From: Psychrobacillus vulpis | GTDB lineage: Bacteria > Bacillota > Bacilli > Bacillales_A > Planococcaceae | Reading direction: 5' to 3' | NCBI RefSeq assembly: GCF_006861825.1 | Contig: NZ_VDGI01000015.1 | Span: 1 to 64,000 of the forward strand | Length of the DNA stretch: 64,000 nt | In this document: positions 1-8,387 of the stretch, piece by piece | Position numbering within the stretch: position 1 is the first letter of the stretch | Layout of the letters: every line of letters starts with the position of its first letter | The notes under the pieces: model-generated | What the model was told of the DNA's origin: nothing | Databases searched by the model: none | Seen by the model: the letters and a program-made list of their open reading frames with translations, nothing else | Translations under genes and position numbers: made by a program

Positions 1-360
1 GAGGCTAAATTCTTCGCCCGTGGAAAGCGAGCGGTAAGCTTCGGAAAACTACGGGGGAACTTCATTAAAAGTGAAACTATATGGACTTTTTCAGTGGCCT
101 CCGGAAAGGGAGCCGTTTCAACGATTTCCTTATTAATTGGGCTATTGGACTATCCCCTCTAGCAAAGTCGAATTATAATGACTTTTTCAGTGCCCTCAAG
201 CAGAGCGAAGGAGGAGGCTCGTCGCTCGCCCGCGGAAAGCGAATGCCAAAGCGCAAAATTCTCCTAGGACTATTTGATAGAAAATTTATTAGAATAACAC
301 TTTTTCAGTGCCCTTGAAGCGAGGAGGCTGAGGCAACGCCCGCGGAAAGCGTCCATCTGT
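1..360. repeat. Repeat debris: fragments of palindromic and CACTGAAAAA-ended elements
   Basis: This stretch has no credible gene. It holds broken copies of repeats found elsewhere in the window. Around 85-135 the sequence is the reverse complement of the junction seen at 27038-27080 (element end CTTTTTCAGTGGCCTC followed by CGGAAAGG). From about 180 to 315 it matches the right half of the element at 27613-27849, with two CTTTTTCAGTGCCCT ends at about 182-196 and 299-313. GC-rich blocks with GCCCGCGGAAAGCG recur. An open frame at 81-317 only translates the repeat. Confidence 0.8.
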
Positions 361-455
361 AACGGAAATCAACAGTATTGTTTAACTGAGCTTTTTGAAA
401 AAAGGCAAATATTTTTAAGAAGTATCTTATTTATTTTGCATTTAGTTCAACATAT

Positions 456-484
456 TTGACTTCTGTTGCTTACGAAAATATAAT
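456..484 (+). promoter_or_regulatory. Sigma-A type promoter of the ribA-ribD operon
   Basis: A -35 box TTGACT lies at 456-461 and a -10 box TATAAT at 479-484, separated by exactly 17 bases. It sits about 80 bases before ribA. The leader from about 491 to 562 is short and lacks the conserved FMN riboswitch blocks, so control by FMN attenuation is not supported here. Confidence 0.75.
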
Positions 485-501
485 TACTTACGCAAAGTAA
501 T
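483..501. promoter_or_regulatory. Palindromic operator candidate over the ribA start site
   Basis: ATTACTT (483-489), five bases, then AAGTAAT (495-501) make a perfect 7-bp-arm palindrome. It overlaps the end of the -10 box and the predicted transcription start, the usual place for a repressor site. A second CTTACG copy stands just upstream (about 469-474). The cognate regulator is unknown. Confidence 0.45.
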
Positions 502-562
502 CTAAATGTAATAAAATAAAGAAAACAAAGATTTTGAAAGTAACGATAAAGGGGATTTCTAG

Positions 563-1324
563 ATGAATGAATTAAAAGATGCTTCAGCGGAAGCCTTATC
601 AATATTAAAAGAGAAGATTCAAATGATAAATACAAATGATGGTGCCATTTATTTAGTAGGACCAATCCGACTTCCTGTCAATTTATATGGGGAAACAGTT
701 ATTTTTCAGTGGTATTGTTGGCTAAATAGTAAGGAAGAACACGAAGATATTCAGCAAGTGATTGAAAGCCTATCGTCTGCAAATTTGGCAGAATACCAAC
801 AATCAAGTGTTCTCGTTTATGGTGATTTTGAAAATGAAGAGGACGCGCTTATTAGAATGCATTCCATTTGTCATACTGGTGATATTTTTGGTAGTAAACG
901 ATGTGATTGTGGATACCAATTGAAGCAATCGATGCAGATGATCGTGGATCATGGTACTGGGGCGTTATTTTACCTTGCTAACCATGAAGGACGAGGAATT
1001 GGATTATTTAGTAAAGCGATGGCTTATATACTTCAAGAAAATGGTTATGACACAGTAGATGCTAATGAAAAACTTGGTTTTGTTGACGATTCAAGAGACT
1101 ATAGTGACGCGATTGAAGTGCTGAAAACGTTAAGAGCTAAACCAGTAACATTAATGACAAATAATCCGAAGAAATTGAAAGCATTAGAAGATGCTGGCTT
1201 GTTTGTTTCTGGTAGAACTCCATTATGGGGAGACGTTTCTGAATATAATGAAGGCTACTTACAAACGAAAATCAAACGTTCAGGACACATGGAAAATGAG
1301 AAAGGAACTTGTACAAATGACTAA
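563..1324 (+). CDS. ribA: GTP cyclohydrolase II (RibA-type, stand-alone)
   Basis: Family role: opens the imidazole ring of GTP, releasing formate and pyrophosphate, to give the 2,5-diaminopyrimidine that starts riboflavin synthesis. Seen: 253 aa with the zinc site C103, C114 and C116 in the HSICHTGD..GSKRCDCG block, HEGRGIGL at 141-148, the conserved Tyr in the AYILQ stretch and TNNPKK at 199-204. The usual RQEGR motif reads NHEGR here. There is no DHBP synthase domain, unlike the bifunctional Bacillus RibA, and the N-terminal 80 residues are longer than the minimal enzyme. The start follows AAAGGGG. Its last 8 bases overlap ribD, and with the following HAD gene it forms an operon. It may be a paralogue feeding a side pathway rather than the main riboflavin enzyme. 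Confidence 0.88.
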   Translation: MNELKDASAEALSILKEKIQMINTNDGAIYLVGPIRLPVNLYGETVIFQWYCWLNSKEEHEDIQQVIESLSSANLAEYQQSSVLVYGDFENEEDALIRMHSICHTGDIFGSKRCDCGYQLKQSMQMIVDHGTGALFYLANHEGRGIGLFSKAMAYILQENGYDTVDANEKLGFVDDSRDYSDAIEVLKTLRAKPVTLMTNNPKKLKALEDAGLFVSGRTPLWGDVSEYNEGYLQTKIKRSGHMENEKGTCTND

Positions 1325-2429
1325 CCATGCATTTTATATGGAGCTAGCCCTAAAAAACGCTCAAGCGATGAAAGGTCAAACAGATCCTAACCCGCTAGTT
1401 GGTGCAGTAATTGTAAACAATAATCGTATTGTTGGGATTGGGGCGCATTTAAAAGCAGGGGAACCGCACGCAGAAATTCATGCAATTCAAATGGCTGGAG
1501 CCCAAGCAAAAGACAGTACGATCTATGTAACACTAGAACCTTGCTCTCATCACGGTAGAACTGGTCCATGTGCTGAAGCAATAGTAAAAGCTGGTATTAA
1601 GACTGTTGTAATTGCCACGCTTGATCCAAATCCGGTAGTCTCGGGAAGAGGTGTCCGCATTTTAGAAAACGCAGGAATAGAAGTGATTGTTGGAATAAAA
1701 GAAGAAGCATCAAGGAAAATGAATGAAGTATTTAACAAGTTCATTGCTGAAAATAAGCCATTCATTACGTTAAAAGCAGGGGCTACACTGGACGGAAAGA
1801 TTGCTACTCACTCCTCTCATAGTAAATGGATTACATCGGAAGACGCGAGACTCGATGTTCACCATTTACGCAATGAAAACATGGCAATTCTTGTTGGAGT
1901 TAATACTGTAATAGAAGATGATCCTGAGTTAACAACTCGAATTCCTAACGGAAGAAATCCAATTCGAATTGTGCTAGATTCTACCTTAAGAATTCCACTG
2001 GATGCAAAACTAGTTACTGACAAGCTTGCGGATACTTGGATATTTACAAGTGCAAACTATAATGAGGAAAAGAAATATGCTCTAGAAAAATTAGGTATTA
2101 CTATTTTCCATACAAGCGACCCTAGGCATGTAAATCCACATGAAGTAGTAGAGGTATTAGGTGAAAAACTAATTTCATCCTTATTAATCGAAGGTGGTGG
2201 AAATATAAATGCTGCTTTTTTAGAAAATAAATTAATTGACAAAGCAATTATTTATATAGCACCAAAATTAATCGGTGGAAAAGGTGCGCCAACATTCATG
2301 GAGGGCGCTGGAATAGATAAGATGAATGACGCTGTAGATCTAGTCGATACAGATATTATTAAAGTTGGGAAAGACTTTAAGTTTGTTGGATACCCAATCT
2401 ATAAAAATGACGAAACAATTGAGGGATAA
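1317..2429 (+). CDS. ribD: Bifunctional pyrimidine deaminase/reductase RibD
   Basis: Family role: deaminates the RibA product and reduces its ribose, giving 5-amino-6-(5-phosphoribitylamino)uracil. Seen: 370 aa, the usual length. The N-terminal cytidine-deaminase-like domain has the zinc motif HAE at 51-53 and Cys 76 and 85 within PCSHHGRTGPC. The C-terminal reductase (about 146-370) contains TLDGKIAT and an IEGGG motif. I chose ATG 1317, which follows AAAGGA and begins at the usual N-terminus; an in-frame start at 1191 would lie deep inside ribA. It overlaps ribA by 8 bases, and its stop is 4 bases before the next gene, implying translational coupling. Confidence 0.92.
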   Translation: MTNHAFYMELALKNAQAMKGQTDPNPLVGAVIVNNNRIVGIGAHLKAGEPHAEIHAIQMAGAQAKDSTIYVTLEPCSHHGRTGPCAEAIVKAGIKTVVIATLDPNPVVSGRGVRILENAGIEVIVGIKEEASRKMNEVFNKFIAENKPFITLKAGATLDGKIATHSSHSKWITSEDARLDVHHLRNENMAILVGVNTVIEDDPELTTRIPNGRNPIRIVLDSTLRIPLDAKLVTDKLADTWIFTSANYNEEKKYALEKLGITIFHTSDPRHVNPHEVVEVLGEKLISSLLIEGGGNINAAFLENKLIDKAIIYIAPKLIGGKGAPTFMEGAGIDKMNDAVDLVDTDIIKVGKDFKFVGYPIYKNDETIEG

Positions 2430-2433
2430 AGAA

Positions 2434-3018
2434 ATGAAATTTGGATTTGATATTGATGATACACTGATTAACTTACGTGAACATGCTTTTCACATCTACA
2501 ATAAAAAATTGAATCAAAATATTGCTCTAGAAGTCTTTCACGATTTAACACAAGTAGAAATACATGAACCGTTTGGAATGACAGCTGAAGAAGGATCTCT
2601 AATGTGGAATAATTCTTTAGAGGAAATATATTATACAGATTGTCCACCTTACCCAAATGCAGTAGAAATATTACAAGAGTTAAGTAACCAAGGGCATGAA
2701 ATCTATTATATTACTGCTAGACCTTTAGAACATGCAGAGCGCACAAAAATGTGGATGAGAGAACAAGGCTTCCCAGTAAATGACGAAAACTTCTTTTGTG
2801 GTATGAAAGATCAACATAAAGTGAATATTATTCAAAAATTACACTTAGATTATTATTTTGATGATAAACCAGATGTGTTGAATACATTAGAAGACGAAAA
2901 TGTAAAGATTTATGTGAAAAATCAATCCTATAATCAGAACTTAACGATTCCGAGACTGAAAGATTGGTTTGAAGTGAAGCGAATAATGGAAGAAATCAGT
3001 TCAAAAAATATAGTCTAA
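2434..3018 (+). CDS. HAD-superfamily nucleotidase/phosphatase (YqfW-like)
   Basis: A 194-aa haloacid-dehalogenase phosphohydrolase resembling 5'(3')-deoxyribonucleotidases and Bacillus YqfW. Seen: motif I DIDDT with nucleophile D6 and acid D8, motif II-like ITARP at 93-97, and FDDKPD at 142-147 for the metal-binding acids. The start ATG 2434 follows GAGGG, 4 bases after the ribD stop; an in-frame ATG at 2407 is possible. The reaction cannot be fixed from sequence. The position suggests it could dephosphorylate the RibD product, the phosphatase step of riboflavin synthesis that HAD enzymes perform in Bacillus. Pyrimidine nucleotide dephosphorylation is the conventional reading. Confidence 0.75.
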   Translation: MKFGFDIDDTLINLREHAFHIYNKKLNQNIALEVFHDLTQVEIHEPFGMTAEEGSLMWNNSLEEIYYTDCPPYPNAVEILQELSNQGHEIYYITARPLEHAERTKMWMREQGFPVNDENFFCGMKDQHKVNIIQKLHLDYYFDDKPDVLNTLEDENVKIYVKNQSYNQNLTIPRLKDWFEVKRIMEEISSKNIV

Positions 3019-3082
3019 TTATATCTTTGTTCTATTTTAAACGAATTTTTCATAAGTTGTCCTATATAAAGGAGGATGACAA

Positions 3083-3703
3083 ATGGTAGTGAAAACTTGG
3101 GATGTGAAAGAGCAGTTTCTTTTTCCAGAAAGCTTTGGTATACCTAAAGAAATAAAAACGGTGGAAGTTACGCCGCAATTTGAACAAAATGAAACTGAAG
3201 ATTCGATTAATATTATTGGAATCTATCATATCACCTGTCATGTTGAATTCGAAGAAGGAGAACATGCACATCATGCAACGAGTGAATTTACACAAATTGA
3301 GGATTTAGATGTACAAGGAGAAGTAGGCTATTTTGAATATGCTGTACCAATGAGTATAGAAATTTCAAAAGAAAAAGTTCAAACAGGATGTTCTCCAACT
3401 TTGAATGTTCAACATGTTAATTCAAAAACAACAGAGCATGCATCTATTGAAATTGCTTGGTCTGTTCAATGTGAATATGAAACAGCAAAGGAATCTCCGG
3501 TAAAAGCTTCAAAAGAAAAGGTAGAAGTAGAGAAAGAATCTACACAAGAAGCTATAAAAGAAGCTACAAAAGAAGCGAATTATGCAGAGAGCACAAATAT
3601 GGAACAATCGGAACTTCAATTCATTTTCGACTTAGATGATGGGATGTCTAAACTAACAGTCCCATCAAATTATGTCTTTGTAAAACAAGAAGCAGAGGAA
3701 TAA
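3083..3703 (+). CDS. SpoVID-like spore coat morphogenetic protein without LysM
   Basis: A 206-aa acidic protein upstream of valS, where spoVID lies in Bacillus. Residues 1 to about 135 follow the SpoVID N-terminal pattern: an opening strand ending in FPESF, the SINIIGIYHI segment, and YFEYAVPMSIEISKEKV, like the FPVDITIPKNRV region of SpoVID. A Lys/Glu-rich linker (about 140-175) and a short acidic tail follow. Bacillus SpoVID is far longer and ends in a LysM domain that targets peptidoglycan; that domain is missing, and no frame downstream supplies it. The start follows AGGAGGATGACAA. Likely role, by inference: coat encasement. Its 3' end overlaps the convergent gene by 39 bases. Confidence 0.6.
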   Translation: MVVKTWDVKEQFLFPESFGIPKEIKTVEVTPQFEQNETEDSINIIGIYHITCHVEFEEGEHAHHATSEFTQIEDLDVQGEVGYFEYAVPMSIEISKEKVQTGCSPTLNVQHVNSKTTEHASIEIAWSVQCEYETAKESPVKASKEKVEVEKESTQEAIKEATKEANYAESTNMEQSELQFIFDLDDGMSKLTVPSNYVFVKQEAEE

Positions 3704-3856
3704 CAAAAAGACTAGAAGAAAAAAATCCCATGTAGTTGGAACAATTATTACTCGAATTAGCTGGAATCCACAAATAGGAATAATGATTCCTTTGCAATAA
3801 AAACGTGTTTTTCGCAGCCAATCAGGCAATAAATAAGGGTTATATCCTTTTTTCAT
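3665..3856 (-). CDS. Small conserved-type membrane protein, 63 aa
   Basis: Transcribed against its neighbours. It starts at ATG 3856 behind a strong GAAAGGAG site. The N-terminus (MKKGYNPYLLPDWLRKTRFYC) is polar and aromatic. Two hydrophobic stretches follow, at about residues 21-37 and 42-60, so it is probably a small membrane protein. In Bacillus subtilis the small gene yszA lies between ysxE and valS, and this may be its counterpart, but I cannot verify homology from sequence. It overlaps the end of the SpoVID-like gene by 39 bases and lies head to head with the valS promoter. Function unknown. Confidence 0.6.
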   Translation of the reverse strand: MKKGYNPYLLPDWLRKTRFYCKGIIIPICGFQLIRVIIVPTTWDFFLLVFLLFLCFLFYKDII

Positions 3857-3884
3857 TGTAAATTCTCCTTTCACGAGAGTCGAC

Positions 3885-3914
3885 TTGACGACATAATATA
3901 AGATTAGGTACAAT
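3885..3914 (+). promoter_or_regulatory. Promoter of the valS T-box transcript
   Basis: TTGACG (3885-3890) and TACAAT (3909-3914) are separated by 18 bases. It lies directly ahead of the valS T-box leader and divergent from the 63-aa membrane protein gene. Confidence 0.7.
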
Positions 3915-3920
3915 ATGAAC

Positions 3921-4226
3921 TAACAATCAAATTCGTCTTGACGTATTTGATCCGGCGACTACTTGTCGAACAATAAAATATTGATGCAATGAATGGGAAG
4001 AGTAAAATGATCTGGTTATCAAAAGAAAGGAAACAATTTGCTGAAATGTTTCTGTTAATCAACATTTGAAGGTAGCCCACGAGCAGCACTTGTGAACTTA
4101 TAGTAGCAATTGCCGGTTTGAAGCCGTTATCTAATTGAGAGCGTGATGTGCATTTTTGCATCTGCGAATAAAGGTGGTACCGCGAACAAACTCCTTCGTC
4201 CTTTAGTGACGACGGAGTTTTTTTAT
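3921..4226 (+). promoter_or_regulatory. T-box leader of valS, probable GUA (Val) specifier
   Basis: The leader carries the T-box sequence AAGGTGGTACCGCG at 4171-4184, followed by a terminator with arms ACTCC..GTC and GACGACGGAGT ending in a T run (about 4188-4226). Uncharged tRNA-Val would stabilise the antiterminator. In Stem I, AGTA AAATG on the 5' side faces CATTT GAAG on the 3' side. The codon after GAA-G is GTA (4072-4074), followed by a purine, as expected for a specifier loop. This fits valine. Confidence 0.92.
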
Positions 4227-4250
4227 ATTCTTTTTTAGGAGGAACAGAAA

Positions 4251-6893
4251 ATGACAAATGAGACAACGATGCCAACTAAGTATGATCCGCAGTCGATTGA
4301 AAAAGGTCGCTATGAGTGGTGGCTCGAAGGGAAGTACTTCGAAGCACATCCAGAAAGTGAGAAAAAACCTTATACAATCGTAATTCCACCACCAAACGTA
4401 ACTGGGAAATTGCATTTAGGCCACGCTTGGGATACTACTTTACAAGATATTATTATTCGTATGAAACGTATGCAAGGATATGACGCACTTTGGTTACCTG
4501 GTATGGACCATGCAGGTATCGCTACACAGGCGAAAGTAGAAGAAAAGCTGCGCTCAGAAAATATTTCCCGTTACGATTTAGGTCGTGAAAAATTTGTAGA
4601 GGAAACATGGAAATGGAAAACAGAGTATGCAGGTCATATTCGTGCACAATGGTCGAAACTTGGGTTAGGTCTAGACTATTCACGTGAACGTTTCACATTA
4701 GATGAAGGCTTATCAAATGCTGTAAAAGAAGTATTTGTAAAGCTCTACAATAAAGGATTAATTTACCGTGGTGAATATATTATCAATTGGGATCCTGCAA
4801 CGAAAACTGCGCTCTCTGATATTGAAGTAATTCATAAAGATGTACAGGGTGCTTTCTATCATATGCATTACCCACTTGCAGATGGTACTGGTTCTATAGA
4901 TGTTGCAACAACTCGACCAGAGACAATGTTAGGTGATACTGCAGTTGCAGTACACCCAGAAGATGATCGTTACAAACATTTAATCGGAAAAACAGTTAAG
5001 CTACCAATCGTTGGGCGTGAAATTCCAATTGTTGCAGATGACTACGTAGATATGGAATTCGGTAGTGGTGCAGTAAAAATAACACCAGCACATGACCCTA
5101 ACGACTTTGAAATTGGAAATCGTCATAATTTAGAACGTATTTTAGTTATGAATGAAGACGGTACGATGAATAAGAACGCTGCAATTTATGATGGAATGGA
5201 CCGCTTTGCTTGTCGTAAACAAATCGTAAAAGATTTACAAGAAGCAGGTGTTTTATTCAAAATTGAAGAGCATCTTCACTCTGTAGGGCATTCAGAGCGC
5301 AGTGGAGCAGTTGTAGAACCGTATTTATCAACGCAATGGTTTGTTAAAATGCAACCGCTAGCTGAAGAAGCAATCAAATTACAACAATCAGAAGAAAAAG
5401 TAAACTTTGTACCAGATCGCTTTGAGAAAACATACTTACGCTGGATGGAAAACCTTCATGATTGGTGTATTTCTCGACAATTATGGTGGGGGCATCGAAT
5501 TCCTGCTTGGTATCATAAAGAAACGGGAGAAGTATATGTTGGACACGAAGCTCCAGCAGATGCTGAAAACTGGAAACAAGAAGATGATGTATTAGATACT
5601 TGGTTCTCTTCTGCACTTTGGCCGTTCTCGACATTAGGTTGGCCTAATACAGAAAACGAAGAGTTTAAAAAGTATTTTCCAACGAATACTCTTGTTACCG
5701 GTTATGATATTATATTCTTCTGGGTTTCACGTATGATTTTCCAAGGGATAGAATTTACGGGAACTCGTCCGTTTGATGATGTATTAATTCACGGACTTGT
5801 TCGAGCAGAAGATGGAAGTAAGATGTCTAAATCACTTGGAAATGGTATTGATCCTATGGAAGTAATCGATCAATACGGAGCGGATTCCCTTCGTTATTTC
5901 TTAAGTACTGGTTCGTCTCCAGGGCAAGATTTACGTTACTCTACCGAAAAAGTAGAAGCAGTTTGGAACTTTGCAAATAAAATTTGGAACGCTTCTCGTT
6001 TTGCATTAATGAATATGGACGGCATGAAATTTGAAGAGATCAATTTAGATGGTAAAAAATCAGTGGCGGATGCATGGATTTTAACTCGTCTAAACGAAAC
6101 AATCGAACAAGTAACGAGACTTTCTGAGAAGTATGAGTTTGGTGAAGTTGGTCGTGCTCTTTATAACTTCATTTGGGATGATTTCTGTGACTGGTATATT
6201 GAAATGTCGAAACTACCGCTTAACGGTGAAGATGAAGAAGCAAAGAAAATGACTCGCTCTGTATTAGCATATGTTCTTGACAATACAATGAGACTATTAC
6301 ACCCATTTATGCCTTTCATCACAGAAGAAATTTGGCAAAACCTTCCTCACGAAGGAGAGTCAATTACTGTAGCTGCTTGGCCAACCGTGAACGAAGCACT
6401 TTCGAATAAAGATGAAGCAGCTAGCATGAAACTACTTGCAGAAATTATCCGTTCTGTACGTAATATCCGTGCAGAAGTACAAACGCCAATGAGTAAAAAA
6501 GTGCCATTATACATTTCAGCAAAAGATACGGAAACTTTGGCAGTGTTAGAAGCAAATGCAAAATATTTAGAGCGTTTCTGTAATCCAGAACCACTTGTAA
6601 TCGGTCAAGATATTGAAGCACCAGGTCAATCTATGTCAGCAGTTGTAACAGGAGCAGTTTTATATCTTCCACTACAAGGATTAATCGATATTGATGCAGA
6701 GAAAGCTCGTTTAGAAAAAGAATTAGAAAAATGGGCAAAAGAAGTGAAGCTAGTTCAAGGGAAACTATCGAATGAACGATTCGTATCCAAAGCTCCAGAA
6801 GCAGTTGTTGCTGAAGAACGTGCAAAAGAACAAGAATATTTAGAAAAGCATGCAACTGTTTTAAATCGTTTAGAAGAATTGAAAAATATGTAA
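4251..6893 (+). CDS. valS: Valyl-tRNA synthetase
   Basis: Class I synthetase that charges tRNA-Val and edits misactivated threonine. Seen: 880 aa, typical length. The HIGH-type motif is in [13 protein letters not shown] (46-58). The editing domain includes [22 protein letters not shown] lies at 524-528, followed by the helical anticodon-binding domain and a C-terminal coiled coil (about 815-880) rich in Glu, Lys and Leu. The start ATG follows TTAGGAGG. It is expressed from its own T-box leader. In many Bacillales folC follows directly; here a 1.8-kb insertion and two ATP-grasp genes intervene. Confidence 0.98.
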   Translation: MTNETTMPTKYDPQSIEKGRYEWWLEGKYFEAHPESEKKPYTIVIPPPNVTGKLHLGHAWDTTLQDIIIRMKRMQGYDALWLPGMDHAGIATQAKVEEKLRSENISRYDLGREKFVEETWKWKTEYAGHIRAQWSKLGLGLDYSRERFTLDEGLSNAVKEVFVKLYNKGLIYRGEYIINWDPATKTALSDIEVIHKDVQGAFYHMHYPLADGTGSIDVATTRPETMLGDTAVAVHPEDDRYKHLIGKTVKLPIVGREIPIVADDYVDMEFGSGAVKITPAHDPNDFEIGNRHNLERILVMNEDGTMNKNAAIYDGMDRFACRKQIVKDLQEAGVLFKIEEHLHSVGHSERSGAVVEPYLSTQWFVKMQPLAEEAIKLQQSEEKVNFVPDRFEKTYLRWMENLHDWCISRQLWWGHRIPAWYHKETGEVYVGHEAPADAENWKQEDDVLDTWFSSALWPFSTLGWPNTENEEFKKYFPTNTLVTGYDIIFFWVSRMIFQGIEFTGTRPFDDVLIHGLVRAEDGSKMSKSLGNGIDPMEVIDQYGADSLRYFLSTGSSPGQDLRYSTEKVEAVWNFANKIWNASRFALMNMDGMKFEEINLDGKKSVADAWILTRLNETIEQVTRLSEKYEFGEVGRALYNFIWDDFCDWYIEMSKLPLNGEDEEAKKMTRSVLAYVLDNTMRLLHPFMPFITEEIWQNLPHEGESITVAAWPTVNEALSNKDEAASMKLLAEIIRSVRNIRAEVQTPMSKKVPLYISAKDTETLAVLEANAKYLERFCNPEPLVIGQDIEAPGQSMSAVVTGAVLYLPLQGLIDIDAEKARLEKELEKWAKEVKLVQGKLSNERFVSKAPEAVVAEERAKEQEYLEKHATVLNRLEELKNM

Positions 6894-6981
6894 AAAGACT
6901 GCTCCGAAGTTAAGATGAGGCACTGAAAAAGTCACTATAAATCGACGTTGTAAGATAAGGTTGTCCAAAGTCCAAGAAATA

Positions 6982-7098
6982 AGAAAATCGTTGAAATGGC
7001 TCCCTTTCCGTGGGCGTTGCCTCAGCCTCCTCGCGCAGCACGGGGGTCTTCGGCTAACGCTATTCCCGCAAGAGTGTCGCCTTTTTCAGTGGTTTTCT
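6982..7098. repeat. Palindromic repeat P, copy 1
   Basis: About 117 bp, starting AGAAAATCGTTGAAA and ending in a degenerate TTTTCAGTGGTTTTCT. Its GC-rich core contains GGGCGTTGCCTCAGCCTCC and ACTAACGCTATTCCCGC, which can fold back. A near-identical copy lies at 8508-8624 and further copies at 26857, 27038, 46344 and 46751. It has no coding potential. Confidence 0.85.
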
Positions 7099-7221
7099 AG
7101 AAATAAAAAAAGTAGAGTGTGGATTTTTGGATTCCTGGACTAACCTAAATTATTGAGACAATATAAAACACCTTCGAAGTGGTACACTTGTAAAAAGTAC
7201 TTGCATCGGAGGTGTTTTTGC

Positions 7222-7539
7222 ATGGGCAAAAACGTATATTCAAGAGAAGTTAAATGGGCGGTTGTCAAAGATAAACTAAGTGGGCAATTGACAATAAAAG
7301 AGATCATGGAGAAACACGGAATCAAAAACAAATCACAGATCGAAACCTGGATGAAATGGTATCATGCAAATGAAACTTATCGATTTGATCAGCCGATTGG
7401 TAAACAATATACCTTCGGTCATGGTCCCGAATTCTCTAGCGAAAATGACAAGCGAGAGCGTCAAATGTCTCATTTGAAAATGGAGAATGAGATTCTAAAA
7501 AAGTACATGGAAATCGAAAAGGAGTTGAAAAAGAAGTAG
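7222..7539 (+). CDS. IS3-family transposase OrfA
   Basis: A 105-aa protein with an N-terminal helix-turn-helix (about residues 5-45, including LTIKEIMEKHGIKNKSQIETW) for binding the element ends. Its Lys/Glu-rich C-terminal helix (about 75-105) resembles the leucine-zipper region of IS3 OrfA. The start ATG follows CGGAGGTG. The sequence A AAA AAG at 7497-7503, read in this frame as Lys-Lys, is a classical -1 slippery heptamer. Slippage there would continue into orfB through an open frame beginning at 7491 and give the OrfAB fusion, which is the transposase in this family. Confidence 0.88.
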   Translation: MGKNVYSREVKWAVVKDKLSGQLTIKEIMEKHGIKNKSQIETWMKWYHANETYRFDQPIGKQYTFGHGPEFSSENDKRERQMSHLKMENEILKKYMEIEKELKKK

Positions 7540-7559
7540 TTTTACAAACCGTAGGAAGA

Positions 7560-8387
7560 TTGAAGGGCAAATATACCGTTACAGCCATTTTGAGTGCTTT
7601 AGGAGTACCACGGGCAAACTATTATAGATGGTGCGCTGAAGGCGTGGAGAAACTGCTTTCGGTTAAGGAAGAAGCCATCATCGAACTATGTAAAAGAACG
7701 AAGTATCGTAATGGTCATAGAAAAATTAAGGCACTATTAAAACAAGAATATCAAATACAATTGAATCGTAATACAGTTCAGGACATCATGCAAAAGCACA
7801 ATTTACAGTGTCGTATAAAACCGAAACGGAAATGGAAGTCACAGGGTGAATCTGTCATTGTCGCCCCTGATCTTCTTAAGCGTGACTTCTTCGCAAGCGA
7901 ACCGAACCAAAAGTGGGTCACGGATATCACCTATATTCAATACGGGAGTACAATAAAATATCTATCAACCATCATGGATTTATTCAATAATGAAATTATC
8001 GCTTATAAGTTGTACGACCATCAACAGACGCCACTGGTTATCGATACTTTAAAGTTAGCATTGGCTGCCCGCAACAATCCTGAGGGGGTTATTGTACATT
8101 CGGATCAAGGAAGTGTCTATACATCATACGCTTTCCAAAACTATGTGAAGGAGCACCATCTTGTCAGTAGTATGTCTCGTCGTGGGAACTGTTGGGATAA
8201 TGCGGTAATCGAATCTTTTCACTCGAACTTGAAGTCCGAGGAGTTTCAATTCACTAAATTCAATACACTAAGCAATCAAGAGGTTGGTGAGCGGGTAATA
8301 ACCTATTTGAATTATTATAATGAAGAGCGTATCCAAGAAAAATTAGGCTACCTGACACCCATAAAATATGGTGCCATGGCAGCCTAA
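7560..8387 (+). CDS. IS3-family transposase OrfB, DDE integrase domain
   Basis: A 275-aa integrase-core protein; its frame is open back to 7491 and is probably expressed mainly as a -1 frameshift fusion with OrfA. From the TTG at 7560, an HTH_21-like segment lies at about 40-95 (HRKIKALL, the IQLNRNTVQDIMQKHNL region). The catalytic triad is D122 (WVTDITY), D182 (VHSDQGS) and E218 (NAVIESF), giving the DD-35-E spacing. The domain ends with YNEERIQEKLGYLTP, typical of IS3. The frame is intact. Confidence 0.92.
   Translation: MKGKYTVTAILSALGVPRANYYRWCAEGVEKLLSVKEEAIIELCKRTKYRNGHRKIKALLKQEYQIQLNRNTVQDIMQKHNLQCRIKPKRKWKSQGESVIVAPDLLKRDFFASEPNQKWVTDITYIQYGSTIKYLSTIMDLFNNEIIAYKLYDHQQTPLVIDTLKLALAARNNPEGVIVHSDQGSVYTSYAFQNYVKEHHLVSSMSRRGNCWDNAVIESFHSNLKSEEFQFTKFNTLSNQEVGERVITYLNYYNEERIQEKLGYLTPIKYGAMAA

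Noticed and set aside
81-317. 78-aa open frame on the plus strand
   Set aside because: It translates fragments of the repeat elements. The same peptide pieces reappear on the opposite strand at 26935-27171 and 46678-46884, and there is no ribosome site.
360-562. FMN riboswitch ahead of ribA
   Set aside because: The conserved GC-rich RFN blocks are absent; the leader is AT-rich and only about 70 bases long from the predicted start.
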